Source of the DNA: Fidelibacterota bacterium
Lineage (GTDB): Bacteria > Fidelibacterota > Fidelibacteria > Fidelibacterales > Fidelibacteraceae
Direction of reading: 5' to 3'
DNA: 8,615 bases
Assembly: GCA_030620575.1 (NCBI GenBank)
Contig: JAUXEL010000070.1
Span: forward strand, 1 to 8,615
Made by a program: the position numbers and the translations under genes. The notes beneath the pieces are model-generated. The model ran no database searches and was not told where the DNA came from. It worked only from the letters and a program-made list of their open reading frames with translations. Of the stretch, positions 1-6,133 are shown one piece after another. Position 1 is the stretch's first letter. The number at the start of each line of letters is the position of its first letter.

Positions 1-87
1 AACTACAAAAAATACCTTGAAAGCACCTTAAGAAAAAACTATAATTTTAAAGGTGTACCTATTAAATTACTATTTAAAAAGAAATAA
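1..87 (+). CDS. der: GTPase Der (EngA), C-terminal end only (partial)
   Basis: The first 28 codons, in frame 1, end at a TAA at 85-87. They encode a tail of the form KYLESTLRKNYNFKGVPIKL followed by LFKKK. This matches the end of the KH-like C-terminal domain of Der, where a 'YLxxxLRxxxxFxGxPIxxxFK' pattern followed by basic residues is characteristic. Der is a cytoplasmic double-GTPase that acts in assembly of the 50S ribosomal subunit and is a core gene in nearly all bacteria. Both GTPase domains lie upstream of the window, so their state cannot be judged. No gene follows closely on the same strand: a weak A+T-rich hairpin at 133-148 followed by T-rich sequence is the only terminator-like structure after the stop. 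The call rests on a short but distinctive segment. Confidence 0.85.
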   Translation, partial: NYKKYLESTLRKNYNFKGVPIKLLFKKK

Positions 88-166
88 AAATTAATCATTT
101 ACGGTCTAATTGTAAAAAAATGAGGCTATTTTGTTAAAAATGGTTAACGATTTTATTTTTTTTATT

Positions 167-309
167 CCATGATTTTTTTTCACTTGTTGCCTGTAATTTC
201 AGGGTTATGCCAAGGGTATCCCTCTGGGAAAACCCAAATGTTTGTTGAATTAAATGATCCACGGCTTAAAAGCCGTGGCTATTCAGCCGTGGCTATTCAA
301 AAAGTTGTA
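167..309 (+). repeat. Long interspersed repeat, copy 1 (full form)
   Basis: This 143-bp unit recurs inverted at 3195-3314. Apart from one 22-bp indel, one base in a T run and about two substitutions, the two agree throughout. Parts, in order: a T-rich lead, a segment with GGGTT...AACCC arms enclosing an inner hairpin (about 196-232), a spacer, the perfect 20-bp palindrome CCACGGCTTAAAAGCCGTGG (259-278), and the 14-bp unit AGCCGTGGCTATTC twice in tandem (271-284, 285-298). Weaker similarity to copy 3 continues outward to about position 108. Such arrays of short palindromes are typical of non-coding REP-like repeats. Confidence 0.85.
259..298. repeat. 20-bp perfect palindrome with 14-bp tandem duplication of one arm
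   Basis: CCACGGCTTAAAAGCCGTGG (259-278) is self-complementary. Its right arm starts a 14-bp unit, AGCCGTGGCTATTC, present as two exact tandem copies. In the inverted copy the same palindrome is kept, but the second unit reads ACCATGGCTATTC, so one arm evolves as a tiny tandem repeat. Confidence 0.8.
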
Positions 310-333
310 ATAAAGATTTGCTATTTTTCGACT

Positions 334-450
334 ATCCCCGATGCAAGCATATGAGGTATTTCGCCGAAAAATTAACACTTTATGTTACCGCAAATCCAAA
401 ACACAAAATCAATTTGTAAATCCCGGGGCAAGCCTATGGGAATTCTTTCG
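334..450 (+). repeat. Diverged direct repeat, about 30 bp, two copies
   Basis: Positions 334-363 and 420-450 share the pattern CCCgNgGCAAGCNTATGNG followed by ATT..TTCG, in the same orientation and 56 bp apart. They lie between the two opposite-facing copies of the larger repeat (167-309 and 470-562). I do not know a function; they look like diverged copies of one small interspersed repeat. Confidence 0.5.
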
Positions 451-469
451 ATTAAAATAAAAAAAGAGA

Positions 470-562
470 TTTGAATAGCCCCGCCCCGAAACATCGGGGC
501 GGGGATAAAGGCTTTAAAAAGAAATGGGGTTTTTCCAAGGGAATACCCCTGGCACAACCCTA
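470..562 (-). repeat. Related repeat, copy 2, with 11-bp GC hairpin
   Basis: Read on the minus strand, this follows the plan of copy 1: AGGGTT-TGCCA-GGGTAT-CCC-TGG-AAAACCC arms, an A+T-rich spacer, a strong hairpin, then GGCTATTCAAA. The hairpin differs: CCCCGCCCCGA (479-489) pairs perfectly with 494-504 across the loop AACA, replacing the CCACGGCTT stem of copy 1. The similarity is clearest at the two ends, and the middle has diverged. Confidence 0.65.
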
Positions 563-707
563 TATAAACTTTTGGATTTTATTGCATTCACATTTTGGAC
601 ATCTTTTTTACCATTTTTATTTCAAGAAATAAAATTTATAGGCAATTTTCTAATATTCGGTTAAATATAGATGTTTTAGCCTCACTAAATTACCATTAAA
701 CCTCTTT

Positions 708-836
708 ATGTTATTTAAGAATAAGGAAAATCTCAAACTCTATATTGAAATGCAGCCGAGTATATGGAGCGCCGGAAACAATGCTTTTCTTGGTGTAAAC
801 TATTATTTTCCTCTCAAATCGGAAGTCGCCGAATAA
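708..836 (+). pseudogene. Possible 3' relic of an outer-membrane beta-barrel gene
   Basis: An open frame of 42 codons from an ATG at 708 to a TAA at 834 (open back to 654 without a start) encodes a C-terminal stretch LYIEMQPSIWSAG, then NNAFLGVNYYFPL and a short polar tail. Alternating aromatic and hydrophobic residues ending near a Phe resemble the last strands of bacterial outer-membrane barrels. There is no clear ribosome binding site, and the upstream sequence has no related coding frame. I read it as a remnant rather than a gene. The family is not identified, and a chance open frame remains possible. Confidence 0.3.
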
Positions 837-901
837 AGCATAATATGATTTAATTCCCCGCGCTACCTCAGTAAATACTTCGATAATTTTTTACTGATTT
901 T

Positions 902-934
902 TATGCGCTTAAGCGTATAATTGTTGTATACTTG
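902..934 (+). promoter_or_regulatory. 18-bp dyad and possible promoter before the histidine kinase
   Basis: TATGCGCTTAAGCGTATA (902-919) is self-complementary except for one G/T pair, with no loop, as expected of a site for a dimeric DNA-binding protein. Seven bases later TATACTTG (927-934) matches the Bacteroidota -7 element TAnnTTTG with one mismatch, 31 bp before the ATG at 966. No clear TTTG -33 element sits at the right spacing. The assignment is tentative. Confidence 0.3.
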
Positions 935-965
935 TAATGTATTAGATGAGAAAAGAGAGAATGAG

Positions 966-3110
966 ATGAAGAGACACCTTACAATATTAATTATTTTTCT
1001 ATTAACTGTTTCGTTTGGTATTGCTGTCAATAAAACAGACAGTTTACAAACAGTTATCGATCATGCACAGGGAATTAAAAAAACAGAAGCACGGTTAGAG
1101 TTGGCATATCATCTGAGAAAATCAGATTTTACTGCTGCTCGCAATCATGCATCTACCGCATTGCAGGAAGCAATAAACATTCAAGATCCCGAATTAGAAG
1201 CACAAGCATTGTATTATCTCGGGCTTGCTTATTATTATCAAACAAGCAATGATACAGCAATAGATTATTTCCTTAAATCCACCATTATTTCTAAGGATAT
1301 AAATAATACCAAACAGCTGGGAGAACTGTATTTCTTTATAGGAACATGTTGTCTTCTGCATACCGGAGATCAGGCACGGGCATTAAACTATTATAATCAG
1401 TCCATATATTATTCCTCAATGTCCAATAATTACCGAACATTGGGGTCAGTATATTCCGCCATCTTCAATATTTTTCGTATGAACAGTTCTTATGAGAAGG
1501 CGTTGGAATATATTTTTAAAGCGCAGGAAAATTATGAAAAAGCCGGATATACGGAAGGTATTGCATGGATAAGCTATATAACCGGCCGTTTGTATTGTAC
1601 CGTTGATCTTTACGAGGAAGCCCAAACGGCATATTTTGAATCACTGAAACTATACCGTGAACTTGCCGCAAGAGATGACATCATGACAGGGGTAGCTATC
1701 TGTTTGGATGAACTTGCTATAGTTAATATTGAATTAAATAATGAAGAAATCGCCAGAAAATATAATCAACAGGCTCTGGAAATGCATCGGCAGGGAAAAT
1801 CGCAATTTGGCGTTTCAAATTCCTTAAGAAGTCTTGCCCGCATAGAGTATCTTTCCGGTAATTATGATATTGCACTCACATATCTCGATACATCCTTAAA
1901 AATTAAAAAAAATATTAGTGATGCACTTGGTTTCTCAAGTATATATAATCTTTTCGGTTTAATATTTATCGAACAAAAAGAATATCAGCGGGCCATCGAC
2001 AGCCTTGAAGTGGGTTTGGATATTGCGTTAAATAATAATCAACTTATGTCTATCATGGCAGCCAATAAACACTTGGCGCAGGTCTATTATATTTTAGGTA
2101 ACTATGATAAGGCATATACATTCAAATCGCAGGAAGTCACTATTGCAGATTCTATTTATAGTTCAAAAACTACCCGTAACATGCTCCAGCTTGAAGCACT
2201 GTATGAAATTGAAACCGGAGAAGAAAAGATCAAACAGTTGGAGAAAGAAAACCTTATCAATGAATTATCTCTTTCTCATGAAACAAAATTACGTAACTTT
2301 TTAATTGGAATATTATTTTTATCTTTAATCATTATTGTCATGTTTTTTTACTTCTACCACGTAAAACGTCAAGCCAATATTGCCCTGACAAAAAGCGAAA
2401 AATATCTGCAGGAATTAAATGCCACAAAAGATAAATTATTTTCCATTATTTCCCATGATCTACGCAGTCCATTCAACGCTCTTCTCGGTCTGATCAATTT
2501 ATTGAAAGAAAATAGCAATGAATATGATGAAGAACAAACAAAGCAAATTATTACATCTATTCATGATTCTGCACATCAAAATTATGTTTTGCTGAATAAT
2601 CTTCTGGAGTGGGCCAACTCTCAAACCAGTACGCTGAAAATTTCTCCGGAGTCCTTTATGCTTGAAGATGTTATAAAGAATGTAATTAGTTTATTATCAA
2701 AAAATGCAAAAAATAAAGAAATACTCATATCCCAAGAGACACATCCTGCAGGTATCTTTGCCGATAAAAATATGCTGCATTCTGTTCTGAGAAATTTATT
2801 ATCCAATGCGATCAAATTCTCAAATTCCGGAGATACCATTCATATAACATACAAACAGGATGTTTCTCAAACTGTCATATCTGTTTCCGATTCAGGGATT
2901 GGAATAAGCGAAACCAACATAAAACGTCTGTTTCATATTGAAGATAATTATCACATTAATGGTACCAAAGGAGAAAAGGGAAGCGGACTGGGACTGATAA
3001 TTTGCAAAGAATTTGTGGAAAAACATGACGGCAGGATCTGGGTCGAAAGTGAACCCGGTAAAGGATCAACTTTTCACTTTAGTATTTCTAAATCACTTAC
3101 ATCGCCTTAA
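966..3110 (+). CDS. TPR-containing membrane sensor histidine kinase
   Basis: A 714-residue sensor kinase. The ATG at 966 is preferred over the TTG at 921 because AGAGA precedes it and the protein then begins with a signal peptide (MKRHLTILIIFLLTVSFGIA). Residues about 25-410 are tandem TPR-like helical repeats, followed by a charged coiled coil (about 415-443) and one membrane helix (about 445-466). The TPR part is thus predicted in the periplasm and the kinase in the cytoplasm. The HisKA H-box is FSIISHDLRSPFNALLG with the phospho-acceptor His497. The ATPase domain shows the N-box (Asn610, Asn614), G1 DSGIGIS (Asp642) and G2 GSGLGL (from Gly672), so it looks active. No receiver domain is fused and no response regulator gene is adjacent, so it is an orphan here. 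The layout is common in Bacteroidota; the TPR region probably binds a peptide or partner protein. Signal and target are unknown. Confidence 0.92.
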   Translation: MKRHLTILIIFLLTVSFGIAVNKTDSLQTVIDHAQGIKKTEARLELAYHLRKSDFTAARNHASTALQEAINIQDPELEAQALYYLGLAYYYQTSNDTAIDYFLKSTIISKDINNTKQLGELYFFIGTCCLLHTGDQARALNYYNQSIYYSSMSNNYRTLGSVYSAIFNIFRMNSSYEKALEYIFKAQENYEKAGYTEGIAWISYITGRLYCTVDLYEEAQTAYFESLKLYRELAARDDIMTGVAICLDELAIVNIELNNEEIARKYNQQALEMHRQGKSQFGVSNSLRSLARIEYLSGNYDIALTYLDTSLKIKKNISDALGFSSIYNLFGLIFIEQKEYQRAIDSLEVGLDIALNNNQLMSIMAANKHLAQVYYILGNYDKAYTFKSQEVTIADSIYSSKTTRNMLQLEALYEIETGEEKIKQLEKENLINELSLSHETKLRNFLIGILFLSLIIIVMFFYFYHVKRQANIALTKSEKYLQELNATKDKLFSIISHDLRSPFNALLGLINLLKENSNEYDEEQTKQIITSIHDSAHQNYVLLNNLLEWANSQTSTLKISPESFMLEDVIKNVISLLSKNAKNKEILISQETHPAGIFADKNMLHSVLRNLLSNAIKFSNSGDTIHITYKQDVSQTVISVSDSGIGISETNIKRLFHIEDNYHINGTKGEKGSGLGLIICKEFVEKHDGRIWVESEPGKGSTFHFSISKSLTSP

Positions 3111-3135
3111 AACAAATTTCTTTTCCATTTTAATT

Positions 3136-3154
3136 TCCCGAATCAAGTTCGGGA
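3136..3154. repeat. Hairpin TCCCGAA/TTCGGGA downstream of the kinase
   Basis: A perfect 7-bp stem (3136-3142 with 3148-3154) with a 5-base loop starts 25 bases after the kinase stop codon. It lacks a following T run, so it is not a standard intrinsic terminator, though it could block 3' exonucleases. It may equally be part of the adjacent repeat family. Confidence 0.45.
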
Positions 3155-3194
3155 CAGGTTGGGGCTATTCATTGAATAGCTATGGCTAAATTGC

Positions 3195-3314
3195 TACAAC
3201 TTTTTGAATAGCCATGGTTGAATAGCCACGGCTTTTAAGCCGTGGATCATTTAATTCAACAAACATTTGGGTTTTAACCCTGAAATTACAGGCAACAAGT
3301 GAAAAAAATCATGG
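3195..3314 (-). repeat. Long interspersed repeat, copy 3 (inverted, 22-bp deletion)
   Basis: Read on the minus strand this is copy 1 (167-309) almost base for base, including the 20-bp palindrome CCACGGCTTAAAAGCCGTGG. The block between GGGTT and AAAACCC, 22 bp in copy 1 and itself hairpin-forming, is absent, leaving GGGTTAAAACCC. With copy 1 it forms an inverted pair around the kinase gene, about 2.9 kb apart. Confidence 0.85.
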
Positions 3315-3454
3315 GATAGGAAAATCAAAATTGTTGACTATTTTATAGCCAAATGACTCATCCCTGTAATTTTACAATTAAACCTCTTTTTATTATAAAA
3401 TTTCTGATCGGATATATGGAATATATTTACTTCCTTCGCCCCTGCCCCGCTGTA

Positions 3455-4273
3455 TTATTTTACCTTATAGTATTTCATGATGATCAAATCAAACAATCGG
3501 TTAGGCAATATTTTCTTCAATAATATGGATAGTTTTTGATCAAAGGCACCCACTGCATAGCGCAATTTGGGTTTTGATTTATTTATAATCTTTTCAATAA
3601 GATACGCAATTTTTATCGGTGGTTGTCCGCCTTGTTCATCGTGCTCAATGACATCAAGTGAACGTTGAAAATCATCCGCGGTATCATTTTTTTTAATATT
3701 TTGCCGATTGGCGGTAAATTCGGTTTTAAAGTCGCCCGGCTCAATCATGACCACTTTTATAGCTGTCGTGGATAATTCCTTATACAGCGCTTCAGAAAGT
3801 CCTTCAACAGCAAATTTGGATGCCGAATATATGCCCTGGTACGGAAGTCCAATTATACCGCCAATGGAACTCATATTAATGATCAGTCCCTCGGCTTGCT
3901 TTTTCATGACCGGTAATATCTGATGCAATACTCGATATATGCCGAAAAAATTCGTATCAAACTGCGCTTCAACCTGTTCCGGAGATGTATCTTCAATTGC
4001 TCCGCCGATCCCGTATCCCGCATTATTGACAAGTACATCGATGCGTCCCTCTTTTTTGACAATATGCGTTACAGCCTCTTTAACAGAAATCGCATCACGG
4101 ACATCCATTTTTATCATGGTATATGTGTCAGGTTCAGGACAAGATTCCGGATGACGCGATGTTCCGTAAACTATATAACCTTGTTTTGCGAGATATTCCG
4201 CTGTGCTTTTACCGATACCGGATGAAGCACCGGTAATGAAGACGACTGTTGATGCGGGCTCATGTTTGCTCAT
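3455..4273 (-). CDS. Short-chain dehydrogenase/reductase, candidate 3-ketosphinganine reductase
   Basis: A 272-residue classical SDR, expected to reduce a ketone or oxidise an alcohol with NAD(P)(H). Visible are the Rossmann motif TGASSGIG (14-21), an Arg after the second strand (Arg40) that favours NADPH, the Asp of MDV (57), NNAG (83-86), and the catalytic tetrad Asn108, Ser136, Tyr149 and Lys153 (YSASK), so it should be active. The C-terminal 25 residues are rich in hydrophobic and basic residues and could touch the membrane. AAAGG seven bases before the ATG is a good ribosome binding site. It is second in a two-gene unit, 83 bp after the serine palmitoyltransferase-like gene. From that position I infer reduction of 3-ketosphinganine; sequence alone supports only 'SDR oxidoreductase', as the family has very many substrates. 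Confidence 0.88.
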   Translation of the reverse strand: MSKHEPASTVVFITGASSGIGKSTAEYLAKQGYIVYGTSRHPESCPEPDTYTMIKMDVRDAISVKEAVTHIVKKEGRIDVLVNNAGYGIGGAIEDTSPEQVEAQFDTNFFGIYRVLHQILPVMKKQAEGLIINMSSIGGIIGLPYQGIYSASKFAVEGLSEALYKELSTTAIKVVMIEPGDFKTEFTANRQNIKKNDTADDFQRSLDVIEHDEQGGQPPIKIAYLIEKIINKSKPKLRYAVGAFDQKLSILLKKILPNRLFDLIIMKYYKVK

Positions 4274-4318
4274 AAAAGTACCTTTAATTGATTCCTGATT
4301 CTTAACTTTAGTCTTTCG

Positions 4319-4338
4319 ACTTTTATCTTTAATCTTTT
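4319..4338 (-). repeat. 20-bp purine-rich repeat, inverted copy of 5903-5922
   Basis: On the minus strand this reads AAAAGATTAAAGATAAAAGT, identical over 20 bases to 5903-5922 on the plus strand. The two copies flank spt in opposite orientation. It is low-complexity, so it may be one expansion-prone family rather than a mobile unit. Confidence 0.65.
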
Positions 4339-4356
4339 TTTCACCAAAGGTGAAAA
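4338..4356 (-). promoter_or_regulatory. Hairpin abutting the spt stop codon
   Basis: TTTTCACC-AAA-GGTGAAAA forms a perfect 8-bp stem with a 3-base loop, ending one base from the spt stop codon (4357-4359). In the spt direction an A-rich tract follows instead of a T run, so it should not terminate efficiently. A role in 3'-end stability or in reducing expression of the downstream SDR gene is possible. Confidence 0.4.
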
Positions 4357-5610
4357 CTATATAACCCGTGCTTTTTTGCCTACTTTTTCAAACATCTCCA
4401 GACAGAACTCAAGCTGTTCGCGAGTATGCGTCGCCATGTAAGAAGTTCTTAATAAGCCTCGTCCCGGAGGCGTCGCCGGAGAAACGACCGGATTGGTATA
4501 AACACCCGCTTCCATCAGAGATTTCCATACCTGGAAGGTCTTTCTATCCCTGCCAATGAGAACAGGAATGACCGGAGTCGTGCTTTCGCCCGTATTGTAA
4601 CCCATGGACTTGAATCCTTTGCGCATGAATTCGGTATTTTCCCAAAGCTGTTCGCGACGTTCGGGTTCAGATTGGATGATTTCCAAGGCTGCCATGACCG
4701 AAGCCACATTTGAAGGCGGCAGAGAAGCTGTAAAAATGATCTGACGGGAGTGATGTTTGATATATTCGATGATCACTTTCTCGCCGGCAATAAAACCACC
4801 GACACATCCCAGGGATTTTGAAAAAGTACCCATGATCAGATCAACATCCTTTATTACACCAAAATGAGCTGCCGTACCATCCCCTTTTGGACCAAGAACA
4901 CCCAATGAATGTGCGTCATCGACCATGAGACGTGAAGGATATTTTTTAGAAAGTGCAACGATCTCATCCAATTTTGCAATATCGCCTTCCATGGAGAAAA
5001 TACCATCTGTCACGATAAATCTTGGGGTTTTTGGATTGGCATTTTTGAGTTTTTCTTCCAGATCTTTCATATCATTGTGTTTATAAATCGTTTTTTGAGC
5101 GCGTGAAAAGCGGATGCCATCCACAATAGAAGCGTGATTGTATTGATCACTATAAACCATATCATTCGGTCCGCAAACAGAAATAATAGTCCCAACATTC
5201 ACACCCATTCCTGTAGAAAAGACAAGGGCTGATTCCATATCGACGAAATCGGCCAGTTTTTCTTCCAGTTCGTCATGAAGCATAATATTCCCATTTAACA
5301 AGCGGCTTCCGGTTAATCCGGAACCATATTTTTTTAAGGCATTGATACCCGCTTCAATCACCTTGGGGTGATTGGTCAGACCCAGATAATTGTTAGAACC
5401 AAGCATGATCTTTTGTTTGCCGTTTATGGTAACTTCCGTAGCATCTGATTTTTCAATTTTCGGATAATAGGGATAATATCCTAATGCACGTGCAGTATCC
5501 GATCGGGTAAAAGCATACATTTTAGTAAAAACATCCGGATGTTTCCCAAAATATTCTTTGCGTTTGGCGCGTATTTTCTGTTTAGCTATATCTTTTAATT
5601 TGCTTAACAT
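4357..5610 (-). CDS. spt: Serine palmitoyltransferase-like alpha-oxoamine synthase
   Basis: A 417-residue PLP enzyme of the alpha-oxoamine synthase family. The predicted reaction is condensation of L-serine with a long-chain acyl thioester to 3-ketosphinganine and CO2, the entry step of sphingolipid synthesis. Visible are GSNNYLGLTNHP (71-82), GSGLTGSRLLNG (96-107), His159 in YNHAS (stacks on PLP), DDAHSLG (Asp231, His234) and the PLP-binding Lys265 in GTFSKS. These four positions have the same numbers as those I recall for Sphingomonas SPT. The late motif TNPVVSPATPP (372-382) and Arg388 resemble Bacteroidota SPTs more than BioF or Kbl. The first 40 residues are basic and longer than in typical homologues of about 395. 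GAGGAACC precedes the ATG. A downstream SDR fits a ketosphinganine reductase. No bioF or threonine-pathway gene is nearby, but other family activities (Kbl, BioF) are not excluded by sequence alone. Confidence 0.85.
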   Translation of the reverse strand: MLSKLKDIAKQKIRAKRKEYFGKHPDVFTKMYAFTRSDTARALGYYPYYPKIEKSDATEVTINGKQKIMLGSNNYLGLTNHPKVIEAGINALKKYGSGLTGSRLLNGNIMLHDELEEKLADFVDMESALVFSTGMGVNVGTIISVCGPNDMVYSDQYNHASIVDGIRFSRAQKTIYKHNDMKDLEEKLKNANPKTPRFIVTDGIFSMEGDIAKLDEIVALSKKYPSRLMVDDAHSLGVLGPKGDGTAAHFGVIKDVDLIMGTFSKSLGCVGGFIAGEKVIIEYIKHHSRQIIFTASLPPSNVASVMAALEIIQSEPERREQLWENTEFMRKGFKSMGYNTGESTTPVIPVLIGRDRKTFQVWKSLMEAGVYTNPVVSPATPPGRGLLRTSYMATHTREQLEFCLEMFEKVGKKARVI

Positions 5611-5884
5611 GGTTCCTCGCTTATTTTATACAATTAGATCCCTTATTCCTGCATACAATACAAAACAATATGTGATGGAATACGGTGTGATTAAAAATGT
5701 GTCCACGACCCGGATCAAGGAGTTTGTGCTCTTTACCTTTTGCTCTCAGCAAATCCCTGTTTATGAAATATCCCATCCTGTGTTTCCTGCATCTGTCAAA
5801 ATTGGAAGGCTTAAATCTTCCATTATCTAACAGATAAAAAAATACTACTCTTTTGCTTTATACACAAGACGTTTTTCAAGTACA

Positions 5885-5937
5885 AAGGCAAAAGTATAAA
5901 GTAAAAGATTAAAGATAAAAGTAAAAAGATAAAAGTA
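5885..5937 (+). repeat. Purine-rich low-complexity repeat (AAAGTA/AAAGAT units)
   Basis: Imperfect units of AAAGTA, AAAGAT and AAAAGT repeat over about 50 bp and include the 20-bp AAAAGATTAAAGATAAAAGT (5903-5922) that recurs inverted at 4319-4338. The tract has no coding sense. Confidence 0.65.
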
Positions 5938-6021
5938 GAAGAAATTTAGTTTCAGTTTGTGTGTCAAGAGATAGGTTACAAGCAAGATACAAGAATTAAC
6001 CTTACTCCCCCGAAAATGACA

Positions 6022-6067
6022 GACCTGCCGGCTGGCGTCCGCCTTCTGGCGGATCTGCCGGCTGGTC
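6022..6067. repeat. GC-rich compound palindrome, two CTGCCGGCTGG units around a hairpin
   Basis: The 11-bp unit CTGCCGGCTGG occurs at 6025-6035 and 6055-6065, each with a GCCGGC core. Between them TCCGCC (6038-6043) pairs with GGCGGA (6048-6053) across TTCT. GACC and GGTC at the outer ends also pair. The GC content contrasts sharply with the surroundings, as expected of an interspersed REP-like repeat. It lies about 60 bp before the RAYT remnant. Confidence 0.75.
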
Positions 6068-6115
6068 GAAAAGATTTTTATACGGTTATTCTGAATTTAC
6101 CGTAAAAAAAAACCC

Positions 6116-6133
6116 GCCCCGAAATTTCGGGGC
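6116..6133. repeat. 18-bp perfect palindrome at the RAYT remnant boundary
   Basis: GCCCCGAAATTTCGGGGC is fully self-complementary. With one flanking base it agrees at 17 of 19 positions with the hairpin core of repeat copy 2 (482-500), linking the repeats near the kinase with those near the transposase relic. Confidence 0.8.

Larger units (their letters stand above)
88..965. other. Repeat-filled gap between der and the histidine kinase
   Basis: These 878 bases contain no intact gene I can support. They hold repeat copy 1 (167-309), a diverged direct repeat (334-363 and 420-450), the opposite-facing related copy 2 (470-562), a possible 3' relic of a coding sequence (708-836) and a dyad with a possible promoter just before the kinase (902-934). 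Reading frames of about 60 codons at 169-354 (+) and 372-557 (-) are translations of the repeats: they resemble each other only because the repeats do. Confidence 0.8.
3111..3454. other. Gap between convergent kinase and SDR genes
   Basis: This 344-bp gap holds a hairpin just after the kinase (3136-3154), a second hairpin GCTATTCA-T-TGAATAGC (3164-3180), and repeat copy 3 (3195-3314) with weaker homologous sequence out to about 3385. Three copies of a 14-bp unit of the form TTGAATAGCNAYGG lie at 3172, 3204 and 3218. No gene and no T-tailed terminator was found for either convergent gene. Confidence 0.75.
5611..6128. other. Divergent gap upstream of spt
   Basis: No convincing gene is present. 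The minus-strand leader of spt lies here; I could not fix a promoter. Features are a small GGAAG/CTTCC hairpin near 5801-5820, a purine-rich low-complexity tract (5885-5937), a GC-rich palindromic repeat (6022-6067) and the start of a perfect palindrome at 6116. A frame at 5558-5830 (+) overlaps the spt start and has no recognisable content. Confidence 0.65.

Noticed and set aside
169..557. Two open frames of 61 codons (169-354 plus, 372-557 minus) with similar proteins
   Set aside because: The similarity follows from the interspersed repeat they translate; they run through palindromes, lack ribosome binding sites and match no family I know.
921..965. Earlier TTG start for the kinase
   Set aside because: It adds 15 polar residues before the signal peptide, overlaps the likely promoter, and lacks a ribosome binding site.
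3923..4225. 100-codon plus-strand frame and others inside the SDR and spt genes
   Set aside because: Antisense shadows of well-supported genes.
5690..5770. TPP-riboswitch-like pieces on the minus strand before spt (GCTGAGA, then CTTGATCCGGGT)
   Set aside because: The order and spacing resemble a TPP aptamer, but the 5' GGGGUGC segment and the second half (CCGGCG..AGGGA) are missing, and an SPT gene is not a thiamine target. Infernal with RF00059 would settle it.
5760..5830. Minus-strand mini-frame of about 20 codons beginning MEDLSLPIL
   Set aside because: Too short, no ribosome binding site, no family; not distinguishable from chance.
5558..5830. 90-codon plus-strand frame overlapping the spt start
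   Set aside because: It lies largely antisense to the spt start and leader, with no motif or ribosome binding site.
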